Shown here: positions 19,140 to 27,522 of the stretch, one piece after another
How the letters are laid out: each line of letters begins with the position of its first letter
Numbering within the stretch: position 1 is the stretch's first letter
Assembly: GCF_018437235.1 (NCBI RefSeq)
Contig: NZ_JAAMFJ010000003.1
Span: forward strand, 20,032 to 84,031
DNA from: Fructobacillus papyrifericola
Lineage (GTDB): Bacteria > Bacillota > Bacilli > Lactobacillales > Lactobacillaceae
Reading direction: 5' to 3'
Length of the DNA stretch: 64,000 bases
Translations under genes and position numbers: made by a program
The notes under the pieces: generated by a model
What the model was told of the DNA's origin: nothing
What the model saw: the letters and a program-made list of their open reading frames with translations, nothing else
Database searches by the model: none

Positions 19140-19189
19140 GGTAATTGGGTCGATGGGACGAACTTTCTCGATTTTGGTTACACCTGTTT

Positions 19190-19215
19190 TTATAATTGGA
19201 GCGGTCCAATTATAA
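19190..19215. promoter_or_regulatory. Palindrome upstream of xfp, candidate GntR site
   Basis: A 26-bp near-perfect inverted repeat with arms TTATAATTGGA and TCCAATTATAA. The TTGG/CCAA cores match the operators in front of the GntR gene. It lies about 50 nt upstream of the xfp -35 and directly after the GntR terminator, so it may instead be a passive part of that terminator region. Confidence 0.45.
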
Positions 19216-19257
19216 AAAGGACGACTTTTCCATTTTAATCTGAAAAAGTCGCCCTTC
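19213..19257 (-). terminator. Terminator after the GntR gene
   Basis: AAGGgCGACTTTT / AAAAGTCGtCCTT hairpin ending in a T run on the minus strand. Confidence 0.7.
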
Positions 19258-19266
19258 TTGCTCTTT

Positions 19267-19995
19267 TTATTCCGATGAAATCGACACAAAGGCGTTATAG
19301 CGAAGGTACTGATAATGCAGGCGCATGTTGGCGTATTCCAAGGGCGTGCCGTCGTCCATGAAGAAGATTCCTTCCATGATCCCAACCGGTTCCGTTTTCT
19401 TGAGCTTCAACAGCTGCTGCTCCTCTTCGTTTGACGGGGCCGCCATAATCGTCATGAAAGACCGGGTCACCTTCTTTTGCTTTTCTTTTTCCACGTAGCC
19501 GTATATCGATTGCGTCACGTTTTCTTTTTTCAGACCGGGTAAAAGCGAAATCGGCACGTAACCGTACTCGATCATGAAGGGCACGCCGTCTAACTTCCTC
19601 AAGCGCTTAATCTCGTAGACAAAGTCCCCGTCGTTTAAGAAAAGGGCCGACTGCTGTTCGGGATTGGCCTGAATCACGCGAAAGTCAAGCAGCTCAATCG
19701 ACGGCGCCTGCCCGTTAATCCGAAAGGAGTCCGAAACCCCCAAGTTCGATCCCTCGTGCTGAAAAATGGCCTGGTTTTTCAAGTAAAGCGGGTTCACAAA
19801 AGTCCCGGAACCACGCTTCTTAAAAATAATCCCCTGCTGGACTAAGACACTCAAGGCCCGTTTGATGGATGAACGAGAAACCCCGTAGTCTTCTGCCATC
19901 GACCGTTCATCCGGCAGCTTCAAATCGGGGTAGGCCCCCTGGTAGATTTTTGATTTAATGTCGGCTTGCACCGTTACGTATTTTGATTCTGTCAT
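19267..19995 (-). CDS. GntR-family transcriptional regulator with UTRA ligand domain (HutC type)
   Basis: A 242-residue regulator: winged helix at the N-terminus (LPDERSMAEDYGVSRSSIKRAL, then LVQQGIIFKKRGSGTFV) and a UTRA effector domain (about 90-235), which in this family senses small sugar phosphates or related ligands. It lies upstream of xfp and divergent from the ybaK-like gene. No Shine-Dalgarno precedes the ATG at 19995; a TAAAAT -10 box ends 6 nt before it, so the mRNA may be leaderless. Two TTGG/CCAA palindromes overlap the intergenic promoters, suggesting self-control. Ligand unknown; sugar-phosphate control of xfp is an attractive guess. Confidence 0.9.
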   Translation of the reverse strand: MTESKYVTVQADIKSKIYQGAYPDLKLPDERSMAEDYGVSRSSIKRALSVLVQQGIIFKKRGSGTFVNPLYLKNQAIFQHEGSNLGVSDSFRINGQAPSIELLDFRVIQANPEQQSALFLNDGDFVYEIKRLRKLDGVPFMIEYGYVPISLLPGLKKENVTQSIYGYVEKEKQKKVTRSFMTIMAAPSNEEEQQLLKLKKTEPVGIMEGIFFMDDGTPLEYANMRLHYQYLRYNAFVSISSE

Positions 19996-20001
19996 AGGCT
20001 G

Positions 20002-20007
20002 ATTTTA
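20002..20007 (-). promoter_or_regulatory. -10 box of the GntR gene, leaderless start
   Basis: TAAAAT on the minus strand with exactly 6 nt (CAGCCT) before the ATG, which places the expected transcription start at or next to the A of the ATG. Confidence 0.5.
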
Positions 20008-20012
20008 CCACA

Positions 20013-20029
20013 AATTGGTCCGACCAGTT
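20013..20029. promoter_or_regulatory. GntR/HutC-type operator O1
   Basis: AATTGGTCCGACCAGTT is a 17-bp palindrome with one mismatched arm pair. It matches the TTGGTC-GACCA(A/G)T pattern of NagR/DasR-like UTRA regulators and covers the spacer of the GntR promoter. Confidence 0.65.
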
Positions 20030-20035
20030 TTACCA

Positions 20036-20044
20036 TTGGACCAA
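20036..20044. promoter_or_regulatory. GntR-type operator O2 (half-spaced)
   Basis: TTGGACCAA, a 9-bp palindrome with the same TTGG/CCAA cores as O1, located over the expected -35 region of the divergent ybaK-like gene. Confidence 0.45.
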
Positions 20045-20063
20045 CTCAGCTCCTTGACGGCTA

Positions 20064-20072
20064 TGCTAGAAT
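20064..20072 (+). promoter_or_regulatory. Extended -10 of the ybaK-like gene, leaderless start
   Basis: TGCTAGAAT followed by 6 nt (AAAACT) and the ATG at 20079. There is no ribosome site in the 20 nt upstream. Confidence 0.55.
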
Positions 20073-20078
20073 AAAACT

Positions 20079-20576
20079 ATGGCAAAGAAGAAAAAAGATA
20101 AAAAAACGTTACCAGAACAAGTCTTGGATAAGCACGGCCTTTCGTATGAGTCCCTGGCCATCAACGCCCTTGATTTAACCGAAGAAGAAAAACAGGCCAA
20201 GTTTGCAGAACTCCGAATTAAGGAATCCGACATCTACAAAACACTGGCAGCAAAGGGCGACAAGACCGGCCCAGTGGTTGCCGTTGTCCCACTGACCGAG
20301 CGCTTGGACATGAAAAAACTGGCGGCCGTGTCCGGCAACAAAAAGGCGCACATGTTGCCGATGAAAGAACTCGAAAAGACCACCGGCTACATTCATGGGG
20401 CCAATAACCCGGTTGGCATTTGGCAAAACAAGCACTTCCCCATCTACATCGACAAACATGCGGAAAATGCCGACTTTATTTTGGTATCAGCGGGCGAACT
20501 TGGGCGCTCGGATAAACTAAATCCAGTTGAACTGGCCGAAATGATTGGCGCTTCCTTTGAAGAATTAACCGAATAA
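20079..20576 (+). CDS. YbaK/EbsC-family aminoacyl-tRNA deacylase
   Basis: A 165-residue protein of the YbaK family, which hydrolyses Cys-tRNA(Pro) made in error by prolyl-tRNA synthetase. The core has VVAVVPLTERLDMKKLAAVSGNKKAHML, with the conserved Lys of the active site, and TGYIHGANNPVGI, the family's glycine-rich segment. A lysine-rich head (AKKKKDKK) precedes the fold. It is divergent from the GntR gene, shares its intergenic operators, and appears to be read from a leaderless mRNA. Cysteine versus other mis-charged substrates cannot be separated by eye. Confidence 0.87.
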   Translation: MAKKKKDKKTLPEQVLDKHGLSYESLAINALDLTEEEKQAKFAELRIKESDIYKTLAAKGDKTGPVVAVVPLTERLDMKKLAAVSGNKKAHMLPMKELEKTTGYIHGANNPVGIWQNKHFPIYIDKHAENADFILVSAGELGRSDKLNPVELAEMIGASFEELTE

Positions 20577-20609
20577 AAAACGACCTGTGTTTTCACAGGT
20601 CGTTTTTCT
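20575..20609. terminator. Bidirectional terminator between ybaK-like gene and dnaB
   Basis: CGACCTGTG / CACAGGTCG hairpin (20581-20589 with 20594-20602) flanked by A and T runs; it serves both converging genes. Confidence 0.85.
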
Positions 20610-22097
20610 TTACCATGAATTATTAAGGTTAGCCGGTGGGATCGGGCCGTTTTCGGGACCACCCGCTCGGTATTCCGGCGCACGGTCAGCAAACTTGAAG
20701 GTTGGCTTATTAAACATCAAGGTCGCCGTACCACGGGCTCCTGCACGGTTCTTTTCCAAAATGACATCAATTGGAACGGAATCCTGCTCCGGCTCGGCCG
20801 GTCCAGGTGCCCCGTCTTCGCCATCGTCGTTTCGGTAGTAATCGTCACGGTAGAGGAAGGCCACGATATCGGCATCCTGTTCGATCGAACCAGATTCACG
20901 CAAGTCCGAAAGAACCGGCCGCTTGTCCGTTCGCTGTTCCACACCACGGGAAAGCTGGGCCAGGGCAATGATTGGCGTGTGCAATTCCTTGGCCAACTTC
21001 TTGATGGAACGAGAAACTTCAGAAACCGCCTGCTGACGACTTTCCGTGTTCCCAGATTCAATCAAACCAAGGTAGTCAATCATGACCATCCCCAGGGGAT
21101 GGGGATTCTCATCACGTTCTTCTTCTGACATGTTGGCCAGCAAATCCTTTTCCAGTTGCCGCAGCTTTGAAGCAATCTGGTTAATTCGGATACCCGGCGT
21201 GTCGTCCATGTAGATTTTCATGTTAGAAAGGGACTGCGTCGCCACCGTCAGCGATGCCCAGTCCTCATCATCCATCTGACCGGTCGTCAGGTGGTTGGAA
21301 TCAATCGATCCCTCGGCAGCCACCAGACGGGTCACCAGATCGACCGCCCCCATTTCAAGGGAGAAGATAACCACGGGGACTTTTTCGGACTTGGCGGCGT
21401 TTTTCGCCACGTTCAAGACAAAGGCCGTCTTTCCAACGGCTGGACGGGCACCAATGACAATCATCTGATCTTCGCGAAAGCCGTGCGTTAACTTGTCCAA
21501 CTCGGGATAGCCCGTTGCCAGGCCAACGATGTCAGAATCGTTTTCGGAAGCCGCTTCCAAATTGTCCTGGAATTCGTGAATGACGTCTTGGATGCGCCGA
21601 AGGTCATCGTTCCCCCGATTTTGTGCTAACTGATCGACTTCGTGGGAAACTTCTTCCAGCAATTCCGTCGAGTCCGTTGCCCCATCGTAGGCCAAAGACA
21701 TGTTCTTCGTCAGCGTTTCGATCAAGCGTCGAAGGACGGCTTTTTCGTGAACGATGTTAGCATAGTGCTTCAGGTTAGCGGCCGATGCCGTTGATTCGGC
21801 CAATTCAGCCAAATAAGCAATGCCACCGACGTTTTCCAACTGTTGGTTGGCATTCAACTTGTCTTGTAAAGTCAACACATCAATTGGTCGACCATCGTTA
21901 ACCAAGGCCTGCATGGCCTTGAAAATTTCCTGGTGGGCCGTTCGGTAAAAGTCTTTCGGTTCCAGGATGGCTTGGGCCGATACCATGGCAGTGTCTGACT
22001 TAACATCAAAGAAAATCGCCCCGAAGACGGCTTTTTCAGCTTCGATGTCTTGGGGCGCCTGCCGGTATTCATTGGCCATGAGTAAAACGTCGGCCAT
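20610..22097 (-). CDS. dnaB: Replicative DNA helicase DnaB
   Basis: Hexameric replication-fork helicase of 495 residues. The N-terminal primase-interaction domain begins with PQDIEAEKAVFGAIF; a linker follows; the RecA-like motor has Walker A GARPAVGKTAF (Lys223), EMGAVDLVTRL, Walker B VMIDYLGLI and the QLSRGVEQR motif. A G/E/D/P-rich tail lies near the C-terminus. AGAGGGG precedes the ATG. It starts 2 nt after the rplI stop, so the two are probably translationally coupled, the last gene of a cluster running from gdpP or rpsF. Confidence 0.97.
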   Translation of the reverse strand: MADVLLMANEYRQAPQDIEAEKAVFGAIFFDVKSDTAMVSAQAILEPKDFYRTAHQEIFKAMQALVNDGRPIDVLTLQDKLNANQQLENVGGIAYLAELAESTASAANLKHYANIVHEKAVLRRLIETLTKNMSLAYDGATDSTELLEEVSHEVDQLAQNRGNDDLRRIQDVIHEFQDNLEAASENDSDIVGLATGYPELDKLTHGFREDQMIVIGARPAVGKTAFVLNVAKNAAKSEKVPVVIFSLEMGAVDLVTRLVAAEGSIDSNHLTTGQMDDEDWASLTVATQSLSNMKIYMDDTPGIRINQIASKLRQLEKDLLANMSEEERDENPHPLGMVMIDYLGLIESGNTESRQQAVSEVSRSIKKLAKELHTPIIALAQLSRGVEQRTDKRPVLSDLRESGSIEQDADIVAFLYRDDYYRNDDGEDGAPGPAEPEQDSVPIDVILEKNRAGARGTATLMFNKPTFKFADRAPEYRAGGPENGPIPPANLNNSW

Positions 22098-22099
22098 GA

Positions 22100-22552
22100 T
22101 TACCCCTCTTTTACGTGAACGCGCAGGTCAGCTTGGACTTGCTTGTGCAGCTTAACTGGAATGGTTGAAAAGCCCATGGCGTGAATTGGCTGGTTCATCA
22201 GCAACTTACGCTTGTCCAACTTCACTTGGTACTGCTTTTCCAAAGCCGCCACCACTTGCTTAGATGAAACGGCACCGAACAAACGGCCGTCCGTTCCGGC
22301 TTTTCCAGGAATCGCGACAATCGTTTTTTCGTCTTCGAGAAAGGCCTTTAAATCGTTTGCGGCGGCCAGTTCAGCAGCGGCCTGCTTTTCTTCGGCCTTC
22401 TGACGGCCCTTGACAGCACCCAGGTTCTTACCAGTTGCTGGTTCGGCCTTCTTGTTCTTGATTAAGAAGTTGTTGGCGTAGCCATCGGGCACTTCCTTCA
22501 CTTCACCCTTCTTACCGCGACCCTTTACATCTTCCAAAAATACAACTTTCAT
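22100..22552 (-). CDS. rplI: Ribosomal protein bL9
   Basis: Large-subunit protein of 150 residues. The N-terminal domain shows [29 protein letters not shown], followed by the long connecting helix ([21 protein letters not shown] region) and the C-terminal rRNA-binding domain with [17 protein letters not shown]. It lies between gdpP and dnaB, an order conserved in Firmicutes, and directly abuts dnaB. Confidence 0.97.
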   Translation of the reverse strand: MKVVFLEDVKGRGKKGEVKEVPDGYANNFLIKNKKAEPATGKNLGAVKGRQKAEEKQAAAELAAANDLKAFLEDEKTIVAIPGKAGTDGRLFGAVSSKQVVAALEKQYQVKLDKRKLLMNQPIHAMGFSTIPVKLHKQVQADLRVHVKEG

Positions 22553-22601
22553 TTCTGCCTCCTTTTGGGGACGAGGTCCCGAGTCTTTCCTTTATTATAA
22601 C

Positions 22602-24626
22602 TTAAATAGACGCTTCTTCAGCTTCTTGTCCTTCAATTGCTTGTACCAATTGATCGTAAGCATCATTTGTTGTGACATCTGCCATCTGTGTGGCGGCGTT
22701 TGACAAGTGGCCACCCCCACCGAGGTCTTCCATCACCGTCTGGACGTTAAAGTCGCCGTTGGAACGGGCCGAAATCCCGACCCGGCCATCTTGGCGCTTA
22801 GTCAAGACAAAGGAAGCCTTGACCCCCTTGATTTGCAAGAGTTCATCGGCGGCCTGGGCAGTGATAACACCAGGGTAAACCGTGTCGTTATCGCCAACCG
22901 AAATGGCGGCATCATCGCGAATTTCCGCCTGGGAAATCAATTCAGCCCGGGCCTTAAAATCTCCGAACTTCTCCTTCAGGAAGGATTGAATCAATTCGTT
23001 ATCAGCCCCGTTCGCCCGTAAGTAAGAGGCCGCATCGAAGGTTCGCGATCCCGTCCGCAAGACAAAGTTTTTCGTATCAACTTGGATACCACCCAACATG
23101 GCGGTCGCTTCCAATCGGGTAATCGGTGCCCCCTTCTGGTTTTGGTACTGGAGCAATTCCGTGACCAGTTCAGAAGTCGAGGAGGCGTATGGTTCAATGT
23201 AAGTCAACATTGGCTTTTCAGACAAACCATCCTCTGCCAAACGGTGGTGGTCAATGACAACCAAACGGTTGCCTAAGGCGTCCAATAGTTCTGGCGCACC
23301 CGTCAACTGTTCCTTGGCGTGATCCACCAAAATCAAGAGTGACTGATCCGTCATGCGTTCCAGAGCGTCTTTTTCAGAGACAATGGATGCGCCCAAGTTC
23401 ACCCCTGGTTCGGCATCTTCAGGGTCCGTGTTGCGAACCGCCTGCAAAAGTGACTGAATGTCTGAGAAAATATGCTCTTCATCAACGACGACAAAGGCTT
23501 TCTTTTCCCGGGTCTGAGCAAAGCGCCAAAGACCCATGGCAGAACCAACGGCATCCAGATCAGGCATCTTGTGCCCGACCACAAAAATCTGATCCGATTG
23601 GTCCATCAATTCGGCAATGGTCTGAGAAATCACACGTGCCCGAACGCGGGTCCGCTTTTCCATCGGGTTGGTTGTTCCACCATAGAAACGAGCTGGTGCG
23701 TCTTCTGATTTCACCACCACCTGGTCACCACCACGACCCAGGGCCAAGTCCAAGTTGGTCTGGGCCAACTGAACCAAGGAGGCGATGTTCTTTTCGCCAT
23801 AGGCGATTCCCATCGACAAAGTCAGCGGCGAATTCTGCTGCGCCGTTGCTTCGCGAATGGCTTTCACAACGGAAAACTTATCGTCTTCGGCCCGCTTCAA
23901 ATCTTGCTGGTAGCCCATTAACAGGTAGGAAACCGGCGACAAACGACGAACGTACAAATCGTAGTTCTTTGCCCAGTCGGTTAATTGACCGGTCACTTCC
24001 GTTCGTAACTTCGACGTTTCGGAATCCGGCATACCTTCAGTCACTTCTTCATAGTTATCGACCGAAACAATCCCCGTTACCAAACGGTGATCGGCCAGGT
24101 TCTTTTCCAAGGCCACGTTTTCCGTTGCGTCCAATAGGTACAAAGCACCCAAGTCTTCTTGGTAGTCGACCGTAAAGGAGCGATCAAGCCATTGAATGGT
24201 TGATTCCCCCTCGTCTTCCAATGCAGATTTGATTTCCGCCTCATCATCCAAAAGATTGCTGCCGATAATGTCTCGTTCACCCAGCAGCTCTTGCAGATAG
24301 GGGTTCACCCAAACAACACGCTTGTCGTCGAAGAGAACGATACCGACTGGCATCTGCAAAACGGCCTCTTGCTGCCCCGTTTTGACCCGGTAAGTCAGTT
24401 CTTCCAAGTAGGATTCCGAATCCTGGCTCGACAAAATCAACTGGCGAACTAAGCCGGCCGCCATGACAACGAGCACTAACAGCCAAACAAGTCCAAAGAC
24501 CCAATTGACATAAATGGCCAGCACCAAAGAAAGCACGGTCACAACAGCCGCCATGACCGTCGACATGACAAAAGTCTTATTTTGTTGGTAGCGGGACAGG
24601 GCCCCGATGTTCAAAAACGTTTTCAT
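22602..24626 (-). CDS. gdpP: Cyclic-di-AMP phosphodiesterase GdpP
   Basis: Membrane-bound enzyme of 674 residues that degrades c-di-AMP to pApA and so tunes osmotic and wall homeostasis. Two N-terminal transmembrane helices (about 20-63), a degenerate PAS domain (about 80-170), a degenerate GGDEF domain (about 175-305), then DHH with GHKMPDLDAVGSA (His352, Asp356, Asp358) and VVIDHHRLAE, and DHHA1 with GGGGHLSNAA. GAGG precedes the ATG at 24626. It is followed by rplI and dnaB on the same strand. Confidence 0.95.
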   Translation of the reverse strand: MKTFLNIGALSRYQQNKTFVMSTVMAAVVTVLSLVLAIYVNWVFGLVWLLVLVVMAAGLVRQLILSSQDSESYLEELTYRVKTGQQEAVLQMPVGIVLFDDKRVVWVNPYLQELLGERDIIGSNLLDDEAEIKSALEDEGESTIQWLDRSFTVDYQEDLGALYLLDATENVALEKNLADHRLVTGIVSVDNYEEVTEGMPDSETSKLRTEVTGQLTDWAKNYDLYVRRLSPVSYLLMGYQQDLKRAEDDKFSVVKAIREATAQQNSPLTLSMGIAYGEKNIASLVQLAQTNLDLALGRGGDQVVVKSEDAPARFYGGTTNPMEKRTRVRARVISQTIAELMDQSDQIFVVGHKMPDLDAVGSAMGLWRFAQTREKKAFVVVDEEHIFSDIQSLLQAVRNTDPEDAEPGVNLGASIVSEKDALERMTDQSLLILVDHAKEQLTGAPELLDALGNRLVVIDHHRLAEDGLSEKPMLTYIEPYASSTSELVTELLQYQNQKGAPITRLEATAMLGGIQVDTKNFVLRTGSRTFDAASYLRANGADNELIQSFLKEKFGDFKARAELISQAEIRDDAAISVGDNDTVYPGVITAQAADELLQIKGVKASFVLTKRQDGRVGISARSNGDFNVQTVMEDLGGGGHLSNAATQMADVTTNDAYDQLVQAIEGQEAEEASI

Positions 24627-24726
24627 GTTTTCCTCAACAATCTATATATCCTTAGGGCTATTTTACCATAACTTGCCCCATTAAAATCGGCACCCAAATC
24701 GGCGCACAACCGAAAAAAGGATAAAG

Positions 24727-24753
24727 AAAAAGCAGGACCGAAGTCCTGCTTTA
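24727..24753 (-). terminator. Terminator after rpsR
   Basis: AGCAGGAC / GTCCTGCT hairpin with a tetraloop, ending in a T-rich stretch on the minus strand. Confidence 0.75.
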
Positions 24754-24759
24754 AAACCA

Positions 24760-25023
24760 TTAGTCTTCAGTGACGAATGGCAACAACGCCATGATACGGG
24801 CGCGCTTGATAGCGGCCGTAACCTTACGTTGGTTCTTTGCTGACGTTCCAGTCACACGACGTGGCAAAATCTTACCACGTTCTGAGATGAAGCGTTCCAA
24901 CAATTCCGTGTCCTTGTAGTCAACGTTTTCGATGTGGTTGGCTGCAATGTAGTCAACCTTACGGCGACGACGTGGGCCGCCTTGTGGGCGACGACGTTGT
25001 GGACGTGCGTTTTGTTCTGACAT
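24760..25023 (-). CDS. rpsR: Ribosomal protein bS18
   Basis: Small-subunit protein of 87 residues with an Arg-rich head ([16 protein letters not shown]) and the conserved core [21 protein letters not shown] and [25 protein letters not shown]. Third gene of the rpsF-ssb-rpsR unit, followed by a terminator. The basic extension is slightly longer than in Bacillus. Confidence 0.97.
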   Translation of the reverse strand: MSEQNARPQRRRPQGGPRRRRKVDYIAANHIENVDYKDTELLERFISERGKILPRRVTGTSAKNQRKVTAAIKRARIMALLPFVTED

Positions 25024-25050
25024 GAAGATGCTCCTTTCTGAAAAGAATTT

Positions 25051-25581
25051 TTAGAATGGCAAATCGTCATCTGAGATGTCGATTTCCGAATTCGTGTTGG
25101 CGGCAAATGGGTTAGCACTTTGGCTGCCAGCTTGATTGTTGTTTTGGTTGTTGCTTGCAAATGGGTCAGCTGCGGCAGAACCGTAGTTGTTGTTCCCACC
25201 AAACGAAGCGCCCTGACTCTGGTCAGATGAACCGTTTTGTGCACGGCGACGTTCTGAATCAGCCTTTGACTCCAACAATGAGAAGTTATCGACTGAAACT
25301 TCGGTCACGTAGACACGTTGGCCGGCGTTGTTTTCGTAGTTACGGGTTTGCAAACGACCTTCGATGGCAACCAGGGCACCCTTACCAGTAAAGTTGGCAA
25401 AGTTTTCCGCTGCCTTCCGCCAGATAACGGCGTTGATAAAGTCAGCTTCCCGGTCGCCATTGGCGTTGGTGAAGTTCCGGTTTACGGCAAGCGTAAAGGA
25501 ACCAACCGCCACCCCAGACTGGGTATAGCGCAATTCCACATCACGGGTCAACCGTCCAATTAAAACTACTCGATTAATCAT
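25051..25581 (-). CDS. ssb: Single-stranded DNA-binding protein
   Basis: A 176-residue SSB: OB fold at the N-terminus ([46 protein letters not shown] segments), a disordered linker rich in Asn, Gln, Ser and Gly, and the acidic C-terminal tip ISDDDLPF that recruits partner proteins. Located between rpsF and rpsR, the standard order in Firmicutes. Confidence 0.97.
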   Translation of the reverse strand: MINRVVLIGRLTRDVELRYTQSGVAVGSFTLAVNRNFTNANGDREADFINAVIWRKAAENFANFTGKGALVAIEGRLQTRNYENNAGQRVYVTEVSVDNFSLLESKADSERRRAQNGSSDQSQGASFGGNNNYGSAAADPFASNNQNNNQAGSQSANPFAANTNSEIDISDDDLPF

Positions 25582-25611
25582 CTATTAGGTCCCTCCCGGT
25601 GGAATTTCGTT

Positions 25612-25911
25612 TTACTTTTCGTCTGCTTTAACGATCATGTGACGCAAGATGTCGGCTGAGATCTTTGCCAAACGGTCGAATTCGTTTGCTGCTTCGTTAG
25701 AATCGGCAGTAAATTCAACAACGTGGTAAGTACCTTCGCGGTAACCAGCGATTTCGTAAGCGAAACGGCGGTTAGCGGCCCAGTCAGCTGACTTCGTCAG
25801 GTTCGCACCGTTGTCAGACAAGATACCGTCGAAGCGTTCTACGAGCGCCTTCTTAGCATCGGCTTCCATGTCGGGGCGAATAATGTAAGTTAATTCGTAT
25901 GCTGTGGTCAT
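25612..25911 (-). CDS. rpsF: Ribosomal protein bS6
   Basis: Small-subunit protein of 99 residues starting at [15 protein letters not shown] use the ATG at 25911 because AAAGGAGG lies just upstream and this is the family's normal N-terminus; the frame stays open further upstream but runs through the leader hairpins. First gene of rpsF-ssb-rpsR. Binds bS18 in the ribosome. Confidence 0.96.
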   Translation of the reverse strand: MTTAYELTYIIRPDMEADAKKALVERFDGILSDNGANLTKSADWAANRRFAYEIAGYREGTYHVVEFTADSNEAANEFDRLAKISADILRHMIVKADEK

Positions 25912-25936
25912 CGATTTTTCCTCCTTTTGGTCTCTG

Positions 25937-25980
25937 GCAACCAGCTGGTTGCAAGGAGTGCGTGCAATGTCTGCACTCAC
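25937..25980 (-). promoter_or_regulatory. Structured leader of rpsF, candidate S6:S18 autoregulatory RNA
   Basis: Two hairpins lie between promoter and ribosome site: the palindrome GCAACCAGCTGGTTGC (25937-25952) and GTGAGTGCA / TGCACGCAC (25958-25980). Leaders upstream of rpsF in Firmicutes often bind the S6-S18 complex; I cannot confirm the consensus motif by eye. Confidence 0.4.
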
Positions 25981-25988
25981 GTCTATTA

Positions 25989-26017
25989 AATATACTAAAT
26001 TTCACGGCATTTCGCAA
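25989..26017 (-). promoter_or_regulatory. Promoter of rpsF-ssb-rpsR
   Basis: TTGCGA (26012-26017), 17-nt spacer, TATATT (25989-25994) on the minus strand. Confidence 0.65.
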
Positions 26018-26067
26018 GGGGAATCCAAACCTCCACCGTAGCTTCTTCCCCTACACCTAATCATACG

Positions 26068-26097
26068 AAAAAAGTCGGTGAAATACACCGACTTTTT
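26068..26097 (-). terminator. Terminator after the nhaC gene
   Basis: AAAAAGTCGGTG / CACCGACTTTTT hairpin, loop of 5 nt, 13 nt past the stop codon. Confidence 0.85.
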
Positions 26098-26109
26098 GAT
26101 GACAATTAT

Positions 26110-27480
26110 TTATTTTTGGTCGGCGTCTTCTTTTGCCTGTCGCAAACCAATTCCGGTCAAGGCTGACAAGAGTGAAAAGACTGGCGAAAAGAGGGCCAAG
26201 AAGGTGAAGGGAACGAAGGCCAAGACCGAGACGTGCAAGGTCTGGCTGGCAAAGGCCCCGGCAACACCCCAGGGAACCAAGTAATTGGCAATCGCTCCAG
26301 AATCTTCCATCGCCCGGGACAAGGCCAGTGGCGAAAGACCGAAACGCTTGTAGTCTTCTTTGAAGAGCTGGCCCGGCAACATCGTTGACAGGTACTGTTC
26401 GCCAACCAAGAAGTTCGTGGCAATTCCGGTAACCAAAGTGGCAAAGACCAAGGAACGTTGAGACTTTAGCTTGGAAACCAAGGGGTTCATCACCGCCCGC
26501 AAAATGCCTAAGTTGGAAAGCAGCCCACCCAGTCCAAGGGCCAACATGATCAACATGATAGTATCCATCATCGCCACCATGCCGCCCCGGTTTAACAGTG
26601 CCATCAAAGTAGCGTTGTGCGAAGTCGTCTTGAACCCGTTAACCACCAGGTTCGACCAAGTCGTTAAGGAGTGGCCGGAGAAAAGGAAGTACAGGGAGGT
26701 CACGGAAACGTTGATTAAGAGGGAAGGAATGGCGGGGACTTTTTTCAAGGCCGTCACGAAGATTAAGGCAATCGGTACAATGGCCCACCAAGTTGGCTGA
26801 ATCAAATTCGTTAAGCTAGCCCCTTCAGCGGCTAAGTTTCCGCTGTGCCCACCGGTCAATCCGAAGACAAAGGCCAGCAAAAGGCTGACCAAAAGGGCCG
26901 GGATGGTCGTCCACATCAAATTCTTCAAATGTGAAAAGAGGTCGACCTCGGCCACGGCCGCCGCCAAGTTGGTTGAATCGGACAAGGGCGAGCTCTTATC
27001 ACCAAAGATGGCACCGGAAATGATAAAGCCGGCCACCATGGCTGGGTGAAAGCCAATCGTCGTTCCAATGCCCATCAAGGCCACCCCGACGGTTGACATC
27101 GTTGTAAAGGCCGAGCCAATCATCATCCCCACCAAGGCACAGGTCAACAGCGCGGTTGGCAAGAACCACTGCGGATTAATCAGCTTAAAGCCGACCCAGA
27201 TCATGGTTGGGATGACCCCCGTTCCAATCCAGAGGGCAATCATCGCCCCAATCAAGAGGAACAAGAAAAGCGGCGCAATGCCCGCTTCAATCCCCTTAAT
27301 CAATGCCGCCTGGGCATCTTTAAAGGAAACCCCGGTCAGGCGCATGCACATCACCACCCAGGCAATGGCCACAAGCAGCGGGGCAATGGGCGCCAGACCC
27401 AGGCCGATAATGCCGCCAGCCAAAATAAAGACGACCCCCAAAAGGAGAATCGTTGCAAAAGTTCGATTTAACGTTTTCAT
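26110..27480 (-). CDS. Na+/H+ antiporter, NhaC family
   Basis: A 456-residue polytopic antiporter of the NhaC group, exchanging sodium (or malate/lactate in some relatives) for protons. Seen: repeated hydrophobic segments and the NhaC core FGDKSSPLSDSTNLAAAV together with the equivalent LVPWGVAGAFASQTL in the second half. No good ribosome site precedes the ATG at 27480; the gene begins 42 nt after the stop of the upstream MFS gene on the same strand, with a 14-bp palindrome between them, so translation may depend on coupling. Substrate (sodium versus malate-lactate) is unresolved. Confidence 0.87.
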   Translation of the reverse strand: MKTLNRTFATILLLGVVFILAGGIIGLGLAPIAPLLVAIAWVVMCMRLTGVSFKDAQAALIKGIEAGIAPLFLFLLIGAMIALWIGTGVIPTMIWVGFKLINPQWFLPTALLTCALVGMMIGSAFTTMSTVGVALMGIGTTIGFHPAMVAGFIISGAIFGDKSSPLSDSTNLAAAVAEVDLFSHLKNLMWTTIPALLVSLLLAFVFGLTGGHSGNLAAEGASLTNLIQPTWWAIVPIALIFVTALKKVPAIPSLLINVSVTSLYFLFSGHSLTTWSNLVVNGFKTTSHNATLMALLNRGGMVAMMDTIMLIMLALGLGGLLSNLGILRAVMNPLVSKLKSQRSLVFATLVTGIATNFLVGEQYLSTMLPGQLFKEDYKRFGLSPLALSRAMEDSGAIANYLVPWGVAGAFASQTLHVSVLAFVPFTFLALFSPVFSLLSALTGIGLRQAKEDADQK

Positions 27481-27499
27481 TTTCTATTCACACCAATCA

Positions 27500-27513
27500 G
27501 CGATTCGAATCGC
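27500..27513. repeat. 14-bp perfect palindrome between the MFS gene and nhaC
   Basis: GCGATTCGAATCGC, 20 nt upstream of the nhaC start, in the 42-nt gap between two co-directional transporter genes. Without a T run it is not a terminator. Confidence 0.5.
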
Positions 27514-27522
27514 CATTCATTT

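Noticed and set aside
23339..24175. Plus-strand open frame of 278 codons opposite gdpP
   Set aside because: It lies fully inside the well-supported gdpP gene, is rich in Pro, Arg and Ser as antisense frames are, and has no ribosome site or known motif.
25912..25980. Longer start for ribosomal protein bS6
   Set aside because: The extra codons run through the two leader hairpins, and AAAGGAGG directly precedes the ATG at 25911.
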